From Lewinellaceae bacterium (lineage in GTDB: Bacteria; Bacteroidota; Bacteroidia; Chitinophagales; Saprospiraceae), in the NCBI GenBank assembly GCA_020636025.1, contig JACJYQ010000004.1, positions 186,001 to 250,000 on the forward strand: a stretch of 64,000 bases of DNA, in the 5' to 3' direction. The position numbers were made by a program, and so were the translations under genes. Below, piece after piece: positions 23,932 through 32,397 of the stretch (the stretch's first letter is position 1; every line of letters begins with the position of its first letter). Below the pieces are notes generated by a model. It saw only the letters and a program-made list of their open reading frames with translations, was not told the DNA's origin and searched no databases.

Positions 23932-24987
23932 ATGACCAATACAATACTCAAAATCAGCACTCTGTGCACTTTGCTTTTTTTAACGGCATGCGATAAAAGC
24001 ACCATAGAACAACCCGAAGATTACCAGCCTATCCTCACCAATTTGGGAACAAATGTGATTCTGAAAACTTACGAAGATTTGTTTAACCAGACAGAAATTC
24101 TGGTGCAGACACTCAGCGCCCTGGAGAGCAATCCAAACGATGTTAACCTGGAATCTGCCCGGCAGGCATGGAGAGATGCAAGACGACCATGGGAACAATC
24201 AGAAGGGTTTTTATTTGGCCCGGTTGATCAACAGGGGCTCGATCCTGCCATTGACAGCTGGCCTGTGAATCAACCTGATTTGGAAGCCGTACTCAACAGT
24301 CCAAATACACTCACAAAGGAATACATTGATGGCCTGGATGGTACACTAAAGGGTTTTCACACCATTGAATATTTGATATTTGGCACTAATTCCAGCAAAC
24401 TGGTTTCAGATTTTACAACGCGGCAATTTGAATACCTGACCGCCTGCGCAGAAAGTCTGCATGGAGCCACTCAGTCCTTATATTACAGTTGGAACCCAAG
24501 CCAGCAGAACTTCATTCGTAATATTCTGCAGGCCGGACAATCGGGTAACAGCATATACCCATCTCAAAAATCGGCGCTGGAGGAACTGCTCATAGGTTTG
24601 ATCACCATTGCAGATGAAGTAGCCAATGGCAAAATCAATGATCCGCTTAGCCAGCAAAACGCCAGCCTGGAAGAAAGCCGTTTTAGTGCCAATTCAAAGC
24701 AGGATTTTGCCGATAACATCCGAAGCATTCAGAATGTGTATATTGGAGAATACGGCACTACCCAGGGACCGGGGCTTTCTGTTGTTATTGCAAGCAAATC
24801 AAGTACCTTGGATACCAAGGTCAATGCTGAGATTCTGGCCGCGATTAATGCAATAGAATCTATTCCCGGAACCTTTACCCATGCCATTTTTAATGAAACC
24901 AGTAGTGTTATTGAGGCCCAAAATAAAGTTAGAAATCTCCAATTAACCCTGGAATCTGAAGTACTGCCCATCATTTCAAACCTCTAA
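23932..24987 (+). CDS. Imelysin-family (peptidase M75-like) lipoprotein
   Basis: The protein has 351 residues. The lipoprotein signal peptide has lipobox LTAC (LCTLLFLTACDKS). The imelysin domain spans the rest: ARQAWRDARRPWEQSEGFLFGPVDQQGLDP near the front, DSWPVNQ, and the GxHxxE motif as GFHTIEYLIFG. The related EfeO, Algp7 and IrpA proteins bind iron or other metals, and the GxHxxE site is the proposed ligand. True peptidase activity is doubtful in this family. It is the middle gene of the porin, imelysin, di-heme operon, with a 1-bp gap to the next gene. The role as a surface or periplasmic iron-binding protein is inferred from family and context. Confidence 0.9.
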   Translation: MTNTILKISTLCTLLFLTACDKSTIEQPEDYQPILTNLGTNVILKTYEDLFNQTEILVQTLSALESNPNDVNLESARQAWRDARRPWEQSEGFLFGPVDQQGLDPAIDSWPVNQPDLEAVLNSPNTLTKEYIDGLDGTLKGFHTIEYLIFGTNSSKLVSDFTTRQFEYLTACAESLHGATQSLYYSWNPSQQNFIRNILQAGQSGNSIYPSQKSALEELLIGLITIADEVANGKINDPLSQQNASLEESRFSANSKQDFADNIRSIQNVYIGEYGTTQGPGLSVVIASKSSTLDTKVNAEILAAINAIESIPGTFTHAIFNETSSVIEAQNKVRNLQLTLESEVLPIISNL

Positions 24988-24988
24988 T

Positions 24989-26362
24989 ATGCATACAACC
25001 AAGCTATATGTTGGGATACTGCTCATGGCAGCATTCGCCTCCTGTCAAAAAAACGATTCCGCTCCTCCTGTAATAGATGAAGATGTCAATTTGGGTGGAG
25101 GAACCAGCATCTCAGGCACCTTTATCAATAGTTTTCAACAACCGGCGGCCAATTTAAACACCCAGCAACTGGACTTGCACAGAGCTGCTGATGTTGCTTT
25201 TGGAGATATCTTTGTAACGGCTCCGAATGAAATTAACCCGGGCCTTGGACCAGTATTCAATCAGAATTCATGTGAAAACTGTCATGTGGCCAATGGCAAA
25301 TCTCCATTCCCGGCAAACTCTGGTGAGTTAAGGGGATTACTTATGCGACTTAGTGTTCCCGGAAGCGGAATCCACGGTGAGCCTGTTCCGGTGCCGGGAT
25401 TTGGTGGACAACTCCAGACCAGGGCCGTATTTGGAAAAAGTCCTGAAGGCACCTTAAGCTGGCAAACGGTAGAACAAATTGTTCAATACCTTGATGGTGA
25501 AGAAGTTAGCTTGAGAAAAATCAATTTCAGCATTGACAATCCCTATGAAACCTGGCCAGCGAACGTATTGCTATCACCCAGAATTGCTCCTGCCGTAATC
25601 GGTCTTGGATTGCTGGAAGCCATCGACCCGTCTGACATTCTCGCGCTTGCAGACGAATCTGACCTCAATGGCGATGGCATTTCCGGCAAGGCAAACATGG
25701 TGTGGAATGTTGAACAAAACCAAAGCCAGCTCGGGCGATTCGGCTGGAAGGCCGGACAACCAACCCTTAAACAACAATCTGCCGCTGCTTATAACGATGA
25801 TATGGGCATTACCAATCCGTATTTCCCGAAAGAAAGCTGTACAGGTCAAGCTCAACACGATGGTCAAACAGATGATCCGGAAATTGACGAATCCACATTG
25901 CTAGCCGCAACATTCTACGCACAGTCATTGGGTGTGCCGCGAAGACGCAATTGGGACAACCCTGAGGTGATGATGGGCAAGCAATTATTTTCCAAAATTG
26001 CTTGTGCCGATTGCCACCATCCTGGTTTCATCACTGGCCCGCATCCGGAGTTTGACTTTTTGAGTTTTCAGATAATTTACCCCTATACGGACATGCTATT
26101 GCACGATATGGGAGCCGATCTGGCTGATAACAGACCTGATTTCCTTGCGACAGGAAATGAATGGAGGACGCCACCCCTCTGGGGAATTGGGCTCGTTGAA
26201 ACTGTGGGAGGTCACTCGAACTTTTTACACGATGGAAGAGCCCGAAGCCTTGAGGAGGCCATTCTTTGGCACGGCGGAGAAGCAGAAAACAGCCGGGAAG
26301 AATTTAAGAAATTGAATAAACAGGACAGGCTGGCGCTCATCAGATTTTTGGAAAGTTTGTAG
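24989..26362 (+). CDS. Di-heme c-type cytochrome lipoprotein (DUF1111 / di-heme oxidoreductase family)
   Basis: The protein has 457 residues. The lipoprotein signal ends LLMAAFASC. Two CxxCH heme-c sites are visible: C95-x2-C98-H99 (SCENCHVANG) and C339-x2-C342-H343 (ACADCHHPGF). Other family landmarks are FGDIFVTAPNEINPGLGPVFNQ, PRIAPAVIGLGLLEAI, DESDLNGDGISGKAN (a possible Ca site), FGWKAGQPTLKQQ and TPPLWGIGLV-FLHDGRARSLEEAILWHGGEA. These proteins, called thiol oxidoreductases or DUF1111, are commonly found beside imelysins and probably change the oxidation state of the captured metal. It overlaps the imelysin transcript closely (1-bp gap) and is the last gene of the operon. Confidence 0.9.
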   Translation: MHTTKLYVGILLMAAFASCQKNDSAPPVIDEDVNLGGGTSISGTFINSFQQPAANLNTQQLDLHRAADVAFGDIFVTAPNEINPGLGPVFNQNSCENCHVANGKSPFPANSGELRGLLMRLSVPGSGIHGEPVPVPGFGGQLQTRAVFGKSPEGTLSWQTVEQIVQYLDGEEVSLRKINFSIDNPYETWPANVLLSPRIAPAVIGLGLLEAIDPSDILALADESDLNGDGISGKANMVWNVEQNQSQLGRFGWKAGQPTLKQQSAAAYNDDMGITNPYFPKESCTGQAQHDGQTDDPEIDESTLLAATFYAQSLGVPRRRNWDNPEVMMGKQLFSKIACADCHHPGFITGPHPEFDFLSFQIIYPYTDMLLHDMGADLADNRPDFLATGNEWRTPPLWGIGLVETVGGHSNFLHDGRARSLEEAILWHGGEAENSREEFKKLNKQDRLALIRFLESL

Positions 26363-26437
26363 GAAATTGATTCATGGTAAATGCAAGGAAGTAGCCTATC
26401 TTTAAGCCGGTTCTGAAGTCATGTATTCTTTGACACA

Positions 26438-26520
26438 GAAGTAAACTTGTTAACTCAGTTCTACAAGTTAAGTCTAACCAGCTTCAAACGGATTAATTTA
26501 ATTCAACTTGTAGTTACTTC
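26438..26520 (+). promoter_or_regulatory. Competing inverted repeats (attenuator-like or operator) before the methyltransferase gene
   Basis: Three related segments occur: AACTTGT at 26444-26450, CTACAAGTT at 26461-26469 and AACTTGTAG at 26505-26513. The middle one can pair with the first (7 bp, 12-nt loop) or with the third (9 bp, 35-nt loop), but not both. The second pairing is extended by an outer pair, GAAGTAA 26438-26444 with TTACTTC 26514-26520. The block ends 14 nt before the TTG start at 26535. It could be an RNA switch or a set of protein-binding sites; no function is known. Confidence 0.45.
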
Positions 26521-26534
26521 ATCAGCCTTTACCA

Positions 26535-28148
26535 TTGATCTCTAAATCAGATAAGACCGAATTCAGAAGTTCACTCTTCCGTCATCTTGATGGAATTGTA
26601 ACAGCGCCCACAGCATATGCTTTGCTTGAAAAAGGAGTGATTGACCATTTCCGCGATCATAAAAAAGCAGATTTACATGAGCTTTCCAGACTATTCAAAG
26701 CAAATGAGGGCTACCTGAACGTGGCGCTTCGCGTGCTTAGTTCCCAGGGCTGGTTGTTACAAAAAGCTGACAACCAAGAAGATGCAATTGAATATGAATT
26801 GACTTCAAAAGGAGAGATTGGAATCCAATATTTTCACTGGTATAAAGAAGCAGCAGAACTGTTGAAGTATTCAGAAAAATTTCATCCTAGAAAGTTCGAG
26901 AAAGCTCCTTTTTTGCTGTTGGAGTCTTTGTTTCAACACTTCAAAGAAAACTTTGGAGCTTCAATTTCAGAAGATGAAGAAGTTCAATCTGTTCAACACC
27001 AGATACTTTCTCATATAGAAGGCATTATTTTGGGACCTACCATAGTCCACCTGGGTATGAGTGGTATGTTTCACAAATACTTTATGGAAGCGAGGTTCAA
27101 GCCGGAAGAATTTCACAAGGATCCCACCAGCTTCCAACGATTATTAGACATATTTGTCCATTTTGGTTGGTTTTTAAAGAAAAATGATACCTATCTGTTT
27201 ACAGAAAAAGGAATCTTTTTTGCAAAAAGAGCCAGTGCTTACGGGGTTACAGTTTCCTATATCCCTACTCTCCGAAAACTGGACGATCTGATTTTTGGCA
27301 ATCCTAAAGTGCTTAAAGGTGATGGATCTGCTGGAGAAGAAGCCCACGTGGATCGCGAAATGAATGTTTGGGGAAGTGGCGGCGCGCATGCCAACTATTT
27401 CAAAATTGTAGATGAGATTGTGATCGACCTCTTTAACCGCCCCATTCAAGAGCAGCCCAAAGGTGTTCTGGATATGGGTTGTGGCAACGGTGCCTTCTTG
27501 CAACATCTTTACAACGTCATTGAAAAGCACACGGAACGGGGTAAAATGCTGGACGAATACCCTTTAGCCCTGGTAGGCGTCGATTACAACGAAACGGCCT
27601 TAAAGATCAGTAAAGCCAACCTGATACAGGCGGATATTTGGGCAAAGGTAATCTGGGGTGATATTGGCCGACCAGAGTTACTGGCTGTTGATCTCAAGGA
27701 GAATTATGACATTGAGCTGAAGGATCTGTTGAATGTGCGTACCTTCCTGGACCACAATCGAATATGGCAGGAACCTCAGCAAACAGATGCAAATCGGGTA
27801 AGCAAGTCAAGCGGCGCATTTGCTTATGAAGGTCAGAGAATATCCAATAATCTGGTAGAAGATTCCTTGCTGGAACATTTGAAGAAATGGGAGCCCTTCG
27901 TTAAAAAATTCGGTCTGCTGATCATTGAGTTACACACCATCCCAGCGGCGCTCACGGCAGCCAATCTCGGAGCGACAGGGGCTACTGCATATGATGCAAC
28001 ACATGGATACAGCGATCAGTACATTCTGGAAGAACCGGTATTTAAAAGCGTCGCTGCTGAAGCCGGACTATTCCCGGTTCAGACCTATTCACGAAAGTTT
28101 CCAAATTCGGAGTTGGCAACTGTCAGCATCAACCTCTTTAGAAATTGA
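26535..28148 (+). CDS. SAM-dependent methyltransferase with duplicated winged-helix-like N-terminal region
   Basis: The protein has 537 residues. The start is TTG at 26535: the last in-frame stop is at 26511 and no in-frame ATG occurs until well inside the protein. The N-terminal half contains two copies of one module: HLDGIVTAPTAYALLEKGVI (about 12) and HIEGIILGPTIVHLGMSGMF (about 160), each followed by a helical wing and a QGWL or FGWFL segment, as in the dimerisation domain of O-methyltransferases. The second half is a class I methyltransferase with motif I VLDMGCGNGAFLQ (about 312) and the acidic strand VGVDYNETAL. The C-terminus (TGATAYDATHGYSDQYI) resembles methyltransferase domains from AprA/SxtA-type loading modules, but there is no polyketide synthase nearby. 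The substrate is unknown. Confidence 0.78.
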   Translation: MISKSDKTEFRSSLFRHLDGIVTAPTAYALLEKGVIDHFRDHKKADLHELSRLFKANEGYLNVALRVLSSQGWLLQKADNQEDAIEYELTSKGEIGIQYFHWYKEAAELLKYSEKFHPRKFEKAPFLLLESLFQHFKENFGASISEDEEVQSVQHQILSHIEGIILGPTIVHLGMSGMFHKYFMEARFKPEEFHKDPTSFQRLLDIFVHFGWFLKKNDTYLFTEKGIFFAKRASAYGVTVSYIPTLRKLDDLIFGNPKVLKGDGSAGEEAHVDREMNVWGSGGAHANYFKIVDEIVIDLFNRPIQEQPKGVLDMGCGNGAFLQHLYNVIEKHTERGKMLDEYPLALVGVDYNETALKISKANLIQADIWAKVIWGDIGRPELLAVDLKENYDIELKDLLNVRTFLDHNRIWQEPQQTDANRVSKSSGAFAYEGQRISNNLVEDSLLEHLKKWEPFVKKFGLLIIELHTIPAALTAANLGATGATAYDATHGYSDQYILEEPVFKSVAAEAGLFPVQTYSRKFPNSELATVSINLFRN

Positions 28149-28225
28149 GAGCTTTAACAATTTAACATTAAACTTCTCTGAATTATGCATGTCTGAAATT
28201 AGACATCACCACTTTGATTTCTTCT

Positions 28226-29791
28226 ATGCAAAAAACTAATACCCTCCTATTCGCATTGCTCTTTATAGTTCACATTGTTCAAGGACAAAACCAGAATATA
28301 TCCAACGGGAATGTCTTTGAAGGAGAGCCTTTTCTAGCCGTAAATCCTGCAAATCCCCAAAACCTGGTCGTTGCCTGGATGGGCTTTGTGCTTAGCAGCG
28401 GTGTTAGACCACAAATTAAAACCCGCAGCAGTTACGACGGGGGCAATACCTGGAGCGATATCGTAATTATGCCGCATATCCAGAACACCTACCAATCTGC
28501 TGATCCAACTATGGCATTTGATGAAAATGGCAATCTGTTTCTGGCATACATTGATTATCAAAAAGACCCGGATGAAGGAGCTGTATTTTTGTTCAAATCA
28601 GTCAATGGTGGTTTAAACTGGACTGGCCCGACAGAAATCATCAATGCAGATGCGGATGGTACCAAACTGCCCATTGACAGGCCCTGGTTAACCATTAATG
28701 AAACTGGCCAACATTTGTATCTGACAACCAAACCTGCTCCCTGGGTTCCGGCTCCAAACCGACCGTATTTTTGTCATTCCGGCGATGGTGGTCAAAGTTG
28801 GAGTTCCTGGCAATATCTGGATGGCCCTGGCCATTTGGTTGGCAATTTGATTGCGGCGCCAATGGCGGCTCCGGCGGCAACCGGCCAGTTATTTTTTGCA
28901 GCCTACCCTACTTACTTGTTTACACAAAGTATTTACCCGCAATACCAATTGGCCAAAAGCTCAGATTTTGGCAACAACTTCGAATACAGCGAAATTCTGT
29001 CAGGTACAAATCCATCTGGAAATGATTCTGCAAAACTTGCCTATAAATTACTGGTGAACCCTGCTAATGATCAGCACCTGGTATTTATTTACCCATATCA
29101 GCCAGCCGGAGATATCGATATTATGATGACAGAAACCTTTGATCAGGGTACAAACTGGTCAAGTCCTGTAAAGGTAAATGATGACCCGCTTGGCAATGGC
29201 AAAATGCAGGATATGATCTGGGGAGACTTTGGTGCAGATGGCGATCTGGTAATCAGCTGGCGAGACCGGAGAAACGGAACGGAAGCTGGCTATGCAGACG
29301 GATCTGATTTCTACGCTGCCTATCGGAATAAAGACTCCTTAAACTTCTCTCCAAACATAAAATTGAGTGATTTGACGGTGGATTACCACAATATCTTATC
29401 ACAAAGTGGCAATGACTTTATGGGAGTTTCCCTTATTCATGATACCATTTATGCCGTTTGGGGAAATACCAGAGACGGCTCGCTTGATATCTGGTTTACT
29501 AAAAAAGCCGTTGCATCAGGAACCAGTAGCACGACTATGCTGCTGGGTAGCGAATCTTTGGACATGGTTGTTTATCCAAATCCCTCAACTGGAATTTATC
29601 GTATAGAATACAATGACACAATTGATGTAGACCTGATACGGATTTTCGACCAGAAAGGAAGGCTGGTTCGAACTCTTGAAAATCCCGACAAGCAAACCAC
29701 CATCGATCTGAGTGGATTTGCCAATGGCATTTATCTGCTGGAATGTTCAGGAAGGTCCGGAACAGTTTCGCGCATCATTGAGAAATGGTAA
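28226..29791 (+). CDS. Secreted BNR/sialidase-like propeller protein with T9SS sorting domain
   Basis: The protein has 521 residues from ATG 28226; the frame opens at a TTG 12 bases earlier, but the ATG gives the better signal peptide (MQKTNTLLFALLFIVHIVQG). The body has Asp-box turns such as SSYDGGNTWSDI, SVNGGLNWTGP, SGDGGQSWSSW and TFDQGTNWSSP, as in six-bladed sialidase-like propellers (also called exo-alpha-sialidase in databases). Arginines that would hold sialate cannot be assigned with confidence, so enzyme activity is uncertain. The C-terminus (VVYPNPSTGIYRIEY, LSGFANGIYLLEC) is a T9SS sorting domain. It is convergent with yicC, with a 5-bp gap. Confidence 0.82.
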   Translation: MQKTNTLLFALLFIVHIVQGQNQNISNGNVFEGEPFLAVNPANPQNLVVAWMGFVLSSGVRPQIKTRSSYDGGNTWSDIVIMPHIQNTYQSADPTMAFDENGNLFLAYIDYQKDPDEGAVFLFKSVNGGLNWTGPTEIINADADGTKLPIDRPWLTINETGQHLYLTTKPAPWVPAPNRPYFCHSGDGGQSWSSWQYLDGPGHLVGNLIAAPMAAPAATGQLFFAAYPTYLFTQSIYPQYQLAKSSDFGNNFEYSEILSGTNPSGNDSAKLAYKLLVNPANDQHLVFIYPYQPAGDIDIMMTETFDQGTNWSSPVKVNDDPLGNGKMQDMIWGDFGADGDLVISWRDRRNGTEAGYADGSDFYAAYRNKDSLNFSPNIKLSDLTVDYHNILSQSGNDFMGVSLIHDTIYAVWGNTRDGSLDIWFTKKAVASGTSSTTMLLGSESLDMVVYPNPSTGIYRIEYNDTIDVDLIRIFDQKGRLVRTLENPDKQTTIDLSGFANGIYLLECSGRSGTVSRIIEKW

Positions 29792-29796
29792 ATGAA

Positions 29797-30672
29797 CTAC
29801 AGTACGTTGGCTAATTGTTCCTTAATCTTTTCAAGTTCATCTTTCATTTGCACCACAACACGCTGGATATCAGAGTCGTACGCTTTGGCACCTAGTGTGT
29901 TTATCTCACGTCCAATCTCCTGGGAGATAAAATTGAGTGTACGTCCAACAGTATCTTTGTCCTGATCAATTTGCTCAAGGAAGTAATTACAATGTTGATC
30001 CAAACGGAGTTTCTCTTCGGACATGTCCATTTTCTCCAGGTAGAAAAGAATTTCCTGTTCGAAACGATTTTGATCGAGTTTGTCGGCGCCCAAGGCATCT
30101 TCAAAATTACTCAGCATCCTTTCCCGCATGCGGACAAATCGATTTTTCTCGAAGGGATCAACAGTTTTCAATAAAGCCTGAATATTGGAAACGCGTTGTC
30201 TGAGATCAGCTTCTGTTACTATACCTTCCTTACGGCGGAACTCTTTCAATTGGTCAAGCGCCTCTGCCAAAACCTTACAAACTGCAATCCATTCATCTTC
30301 GTCAATTTGTACCGAAGGGGTTGCCACAACATTTGGGATACGCAATAAAGCGGTGAGCATGTCTTGCTGCGTAATGTTGAGCTCCAGAGCAAGCCTGCTC
30401 AATTCACGGTGATAACCACGAAACAATGGCTCATTCAAACTCACCTTAGCGGCTCCGTCTGCATTTTGGACCTCAATGACCAGATCAATTTTTCCGCGAT
30501 CAGCGTGATCTGTCACCAGCTTTCTCAATTCAAGCTCTTTTTCCTTGTAATCTCCAGGAATCCTCAGCTTCAGATCGGTAATTTTTGAATTCAGTGCGCG
30601 GACTTCAACGGTCATGACCTTATCACCAAAACTCCCTTGTGAACGGCCAAACCCAGTCATTGAAAGTAGCAT
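29797..30672 (-). CDS. yicC: YicC-family endoribonuclease
   Basis: The protein has 291 residues, the standard length. The N-terminus MLLSMTGFGRSQG and VEVRALNSKITDLKLRIP are highly characteristic. The C-terminus has FLEQIDQDKDTVGRTLNFISQEIGREINTLGAKAYDSDIQRVVVQMKDELEK (read from 30100 to 29800), the conserved DUF1732 part that carries the metal-binding acidic residues. E. coli YicC is an endoribonuclease linked to small-RNA turnover; the same activity is expected here. A TACCTTTG promoter box lies 52 bp upstream on this strand. Confidence 0.95.
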   Translation of the reverse strand: MLLSMTGFGRSQGSFGDKVMTVEVRALNSKITDLKLRIPGDYKEKELELRKLVTDHADRGKIDLVIEVQNADGAAKVSLNEPLFRGYHRELSRLALELNITQQDMLTALLRIPNVVATPSVQIDEDEWIAVCKVLAEALDQLKEFRRKEGIVTEADLRQRVSNIQALLKTVDPFEKNRFVRMRERMLSNFEDALGADKLDQNRFEQEILFYLEKMDMSEEKLRLDQHCNYFLEQIDQDKDTVGRTLNFISQEIGREINTLGAKAYDSDIQRVVVQMKDELEKIKEQLANVL

Positions 30673-30724
30673 ATCTTAACCTGTATTTTGTATTAACCTG
30701 AAATATATCCGAATCAAGCGGCGA

Positions 30725-30732
30725 CAAAGGTA
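30725..30732 (-). promoter_or_regulatory. Bacteroidetes -7 box for yicC
   Basis: CAAAGGTA on the + strand reads TACCTTTG on the - strand, a perfect TAnnTTTG box, 52 nt before the yicC ATG. No clear -33 TTTG was found at the expected spacing. Confidence 0.5.
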
Positions 30733-30874
30733 GAAAAACCTGTTGTCTGTGTGTCAGTGTAAATTTTTTTGGTAATTTTGTTTGTAAAGTGTTGAATAAG
30801 AGCGAGTTTGCAGCCAAATTTAATTTGAGTGGGTTTTATGTCTGATGTTCTTTCATCAGCAATGGGTTTTTTTT

Positions 30875-30914
30875 AACCAAACACTTGGTTGGCTGAAAAA
30901 ATGTGCGAACTTTG
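30875..30914 (+). promoter_or_regulatory. Probable HU-gene promoter with inverted repeat over the -33 element
   Basis: TTGG at 30885-30888 is followed after 18 nt by GAACTTTG at 30907-30914, one base away from the TAnnTTTG consensus. The -33 element lies inside a perfect small inverted repeat, AACCAA (30875-30880), ACAC, TTGGTT (30885-30890), that could be an operator or an RNA hairpin. The remainder of the 306-bp gap between yicC and HU contains only the yicC promoter and an AT-rich leader. Confidence 0.42.
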
Positions 30915-30978
30915 CCCCCTCGTTTTGAAGAAATACACCTATTTTTCCATAATTCTTTCAAAATCAACGAAATAAAGT

Positions 30979-31290
30979 ATGAGAAAAGCTGACCTTGTGA
31001 ATGCTATTTCCGAAAAGACAGGCATAGCCAAAGTTGATGTTTTGGTTACGCTGGAAGAACTTTTCAAGGAAATCAAGTCCACGATGACGGGTGGCGAGAA
31101 TGTCTATATCCGTGGCTTTGGATCTTTTGTGATAAAAAAACGTGCCAAAAAAGTAGGCCGTAATATCAAAAAAGGCAAATCAATTGAAATTCCGGAACAC
31201 TACATTCCGTCCTTCAAGCCTGCCAAAGTTTTCAATGAACAAGTGAAGACAAATGTGCATTCACTTCCGGATGATGACGGAGACGCTTAA
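30979..31290 (+). CDS. HU/IHF-family DNA-binding protein
   Basis: The protein has 103 residues. The HU fold is clear: RKADLVNAISEKTGIAKVDV at the front (dimerisation helices), VYIRGFGSFVIKKRAKKVGRN (the saddle and start of the DNA-binding arm) and SFKPAKVFNEQVK at the end of the arm. The acidic C-terminal tail (LPDDDGDA) is an addition seen in many Bacteroidetes HU proteins. It bends and compacts DNA. Likely read together with the TPR gene 48 bp downstream and, in order, bTHX and RNase G, an arrangement common in this phylum. Confidence 0.95.
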   Translation: MRKADLVNAISEKTGIAKVDVLVTLEELFKEIKSTMTGGENVYIRGFGSFVIKKRAKKVGRNIKKGKSIEIPEHYIPSFKPAKVFNEQVKTNVHSLPDDDGDA

Positions 31291-31338
31291 TATCAGCTTT
31301 CAACTTGTATCATACTGAACGAATATTTCTGAGCAATA

Positions 31339-32121
31339 ATGAATAAAGTGCAGATTTTATCCCTAATTGCATCAGCCATTCTTTTTCTGGGACTTTATGT
31401 TGGATTGGATAGACGCCCACCTGAAAAAAGCAGCCTGGATGCCGAACAAGGCAAAGAAGTAAATGCATTTGAGTGGAAGACTGTACTAAAAGAAAAAAAA
31501 CAAGCACTTTCTAAGGAACAGGATGAACTCCTGGAAAACCTTGAAAACCAGACAAGTGAAGCAACAAATGAAGCGGAAAAGGTGTTGAGATTAAAGAATC
31601 TATCTTCGTTTTGGTATGATAATGGCTCTGCATTGCTGGCAGGGCAATACGCCGGACAGGCTGCACAAATTGAAAATTCAGATTCTACCTGGTCAGTTAC
31701 AGGAGCAACCTTTTTTAATGCCCTAACTACTTCTCAGGAAGAACTTGAAAGAAACTATTGTGCGGGTCAAGCGGTAAATGCATTTGAGGAAGCATCAAAA
31801 ATCGACCCGGATAAAGCAGAGCATCAAGTAAATATAGCCCTTGTTCTCGCTGAAAATCCGCCTCCAGACAATCCAATGAAAGCAGTTCTAATGCTTCGGG
31901 AGCTGGAAAACAAATATCCGAATGAGCCCTCAGTATACAATGCCCTGGGTAGATTAGCCATAAAAACCGGGCAATGGCAAAAAGCTGTGGAAAGGCTGGA
32001 AAAAGCCTGGAAACTGGATAATAAGAACATAAATACTCCCTGCCTGTTGGCTATGGCTTATCAGGGTTTGGGAGACAACAATAAAGCAAACGAGTACGCC
32101 GCCATTTGTAAAAACCGGTAA
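31339..32121 (+). CDS. Membrane-anchored TPR protein
   Basis: The protein has 260 residues. A single N-terminal helix (LSLIASAILFLGLYVGL, about 6-24) acts as anchor or uncleaved signal, followed by a charged linker and then TPR units (AVNAFEEASKIDPDKAEHQVNIALV, PSVYNALGRLAIKTGQWQKAVERLEKAWKLD, PCLLAMAYQGLGDNNKANEYA). TPR scaffolds bind other proteins; no partner can be named. It lies between HU and the small ribosomal protein bTHX, all on the same strand. Confidence 0.85.
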   Translation: MNKVQILSLIASAILFLGLYVGLDRRPPEKSSLDAEQGKEVNAFEWKTVLKEKKQALSKEQDELLENLENQTSEATNEAEKVLRLKNLSSFWYDNGSALLAGQYAGQAAQIENSDSTWSVTGATFFNALTTSQEELERNYCAGQAVNAFEEASKIDPDKAEHQVNIALVLAENPPPDNPMKAVLMLRELENKYPNEPSVYNALGRLAIKTGQWQKAVERLEKAWKLDNKNINTPCLLAMAYQGLGDNNKANEYAAICKNR

Positions 32122-32159
32122 TACTCATAACTCTTAACTTATATAACTTTTAGCGAGAT

Positions 32160-32252
32160 ATGCCTTGCGGAAAAAAACGTAAAAGACACAAAATTGCTAC
32201 CCACAAACGCAAGAAGCGTTTGCGCAAGAATCGTCACAAGAAGAAGAAATAA
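32160..32252 (+). CDS. bTHX-like small ribosomal subunit protein (AURKAIP1/COX24 domain), 30 residues
   Basis: This tiny gene is easily missed. The translation is MPCGKKRKRHKIATHKRKKR followed by LRKNRHKKKK, 30 residues with 20 Lys/Arg. It closely matches the short AURKAIP1/COX24-domain proteins of Bacteroidetes and the bTHX/mitochondrial mS38 family of small-subunit ribosomal proteins, with the conserved GKKRKRHK-ATHKRKKRLRKNRHK core. The ATG at 32160 is 38 nt after the TPR gene. A hairpin with T-run at 32364-32397 probably ends its transcript. Gene lengths of this family are usually 30-40 residues. Confidence 0.88.
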   Translation: MPCGKKRKRHKIATHKRKKRLRKNRHKKKK

Positions 32253-32363
32253 TCACTGAATAACAGGCACTTGATGTAGAGTTTCATTTGTGCCAGGCTT
32301 AGAGCATTTTTGAAAATATTCAAATTTGCTCTTGTGATTAGATTGACTGTCTTAGAATTTAAG

Positions 32364-32397
32364 AACTTTCCGGAAGCCATTTGGTTACCGGAAAGTT
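32364..32397 (+). terminator. Intrinsic terminator after bTHX
   Basis: AACTTTCCGG (32364-32373) pairs perfectly with CCGGAAAGTT (32388-32397) around a 14-nt loop, followed directly by TTT (32398-32400). It is a strong candidate for the end of the HU-TPR-bTHX transcript. Confidence 0.75.
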
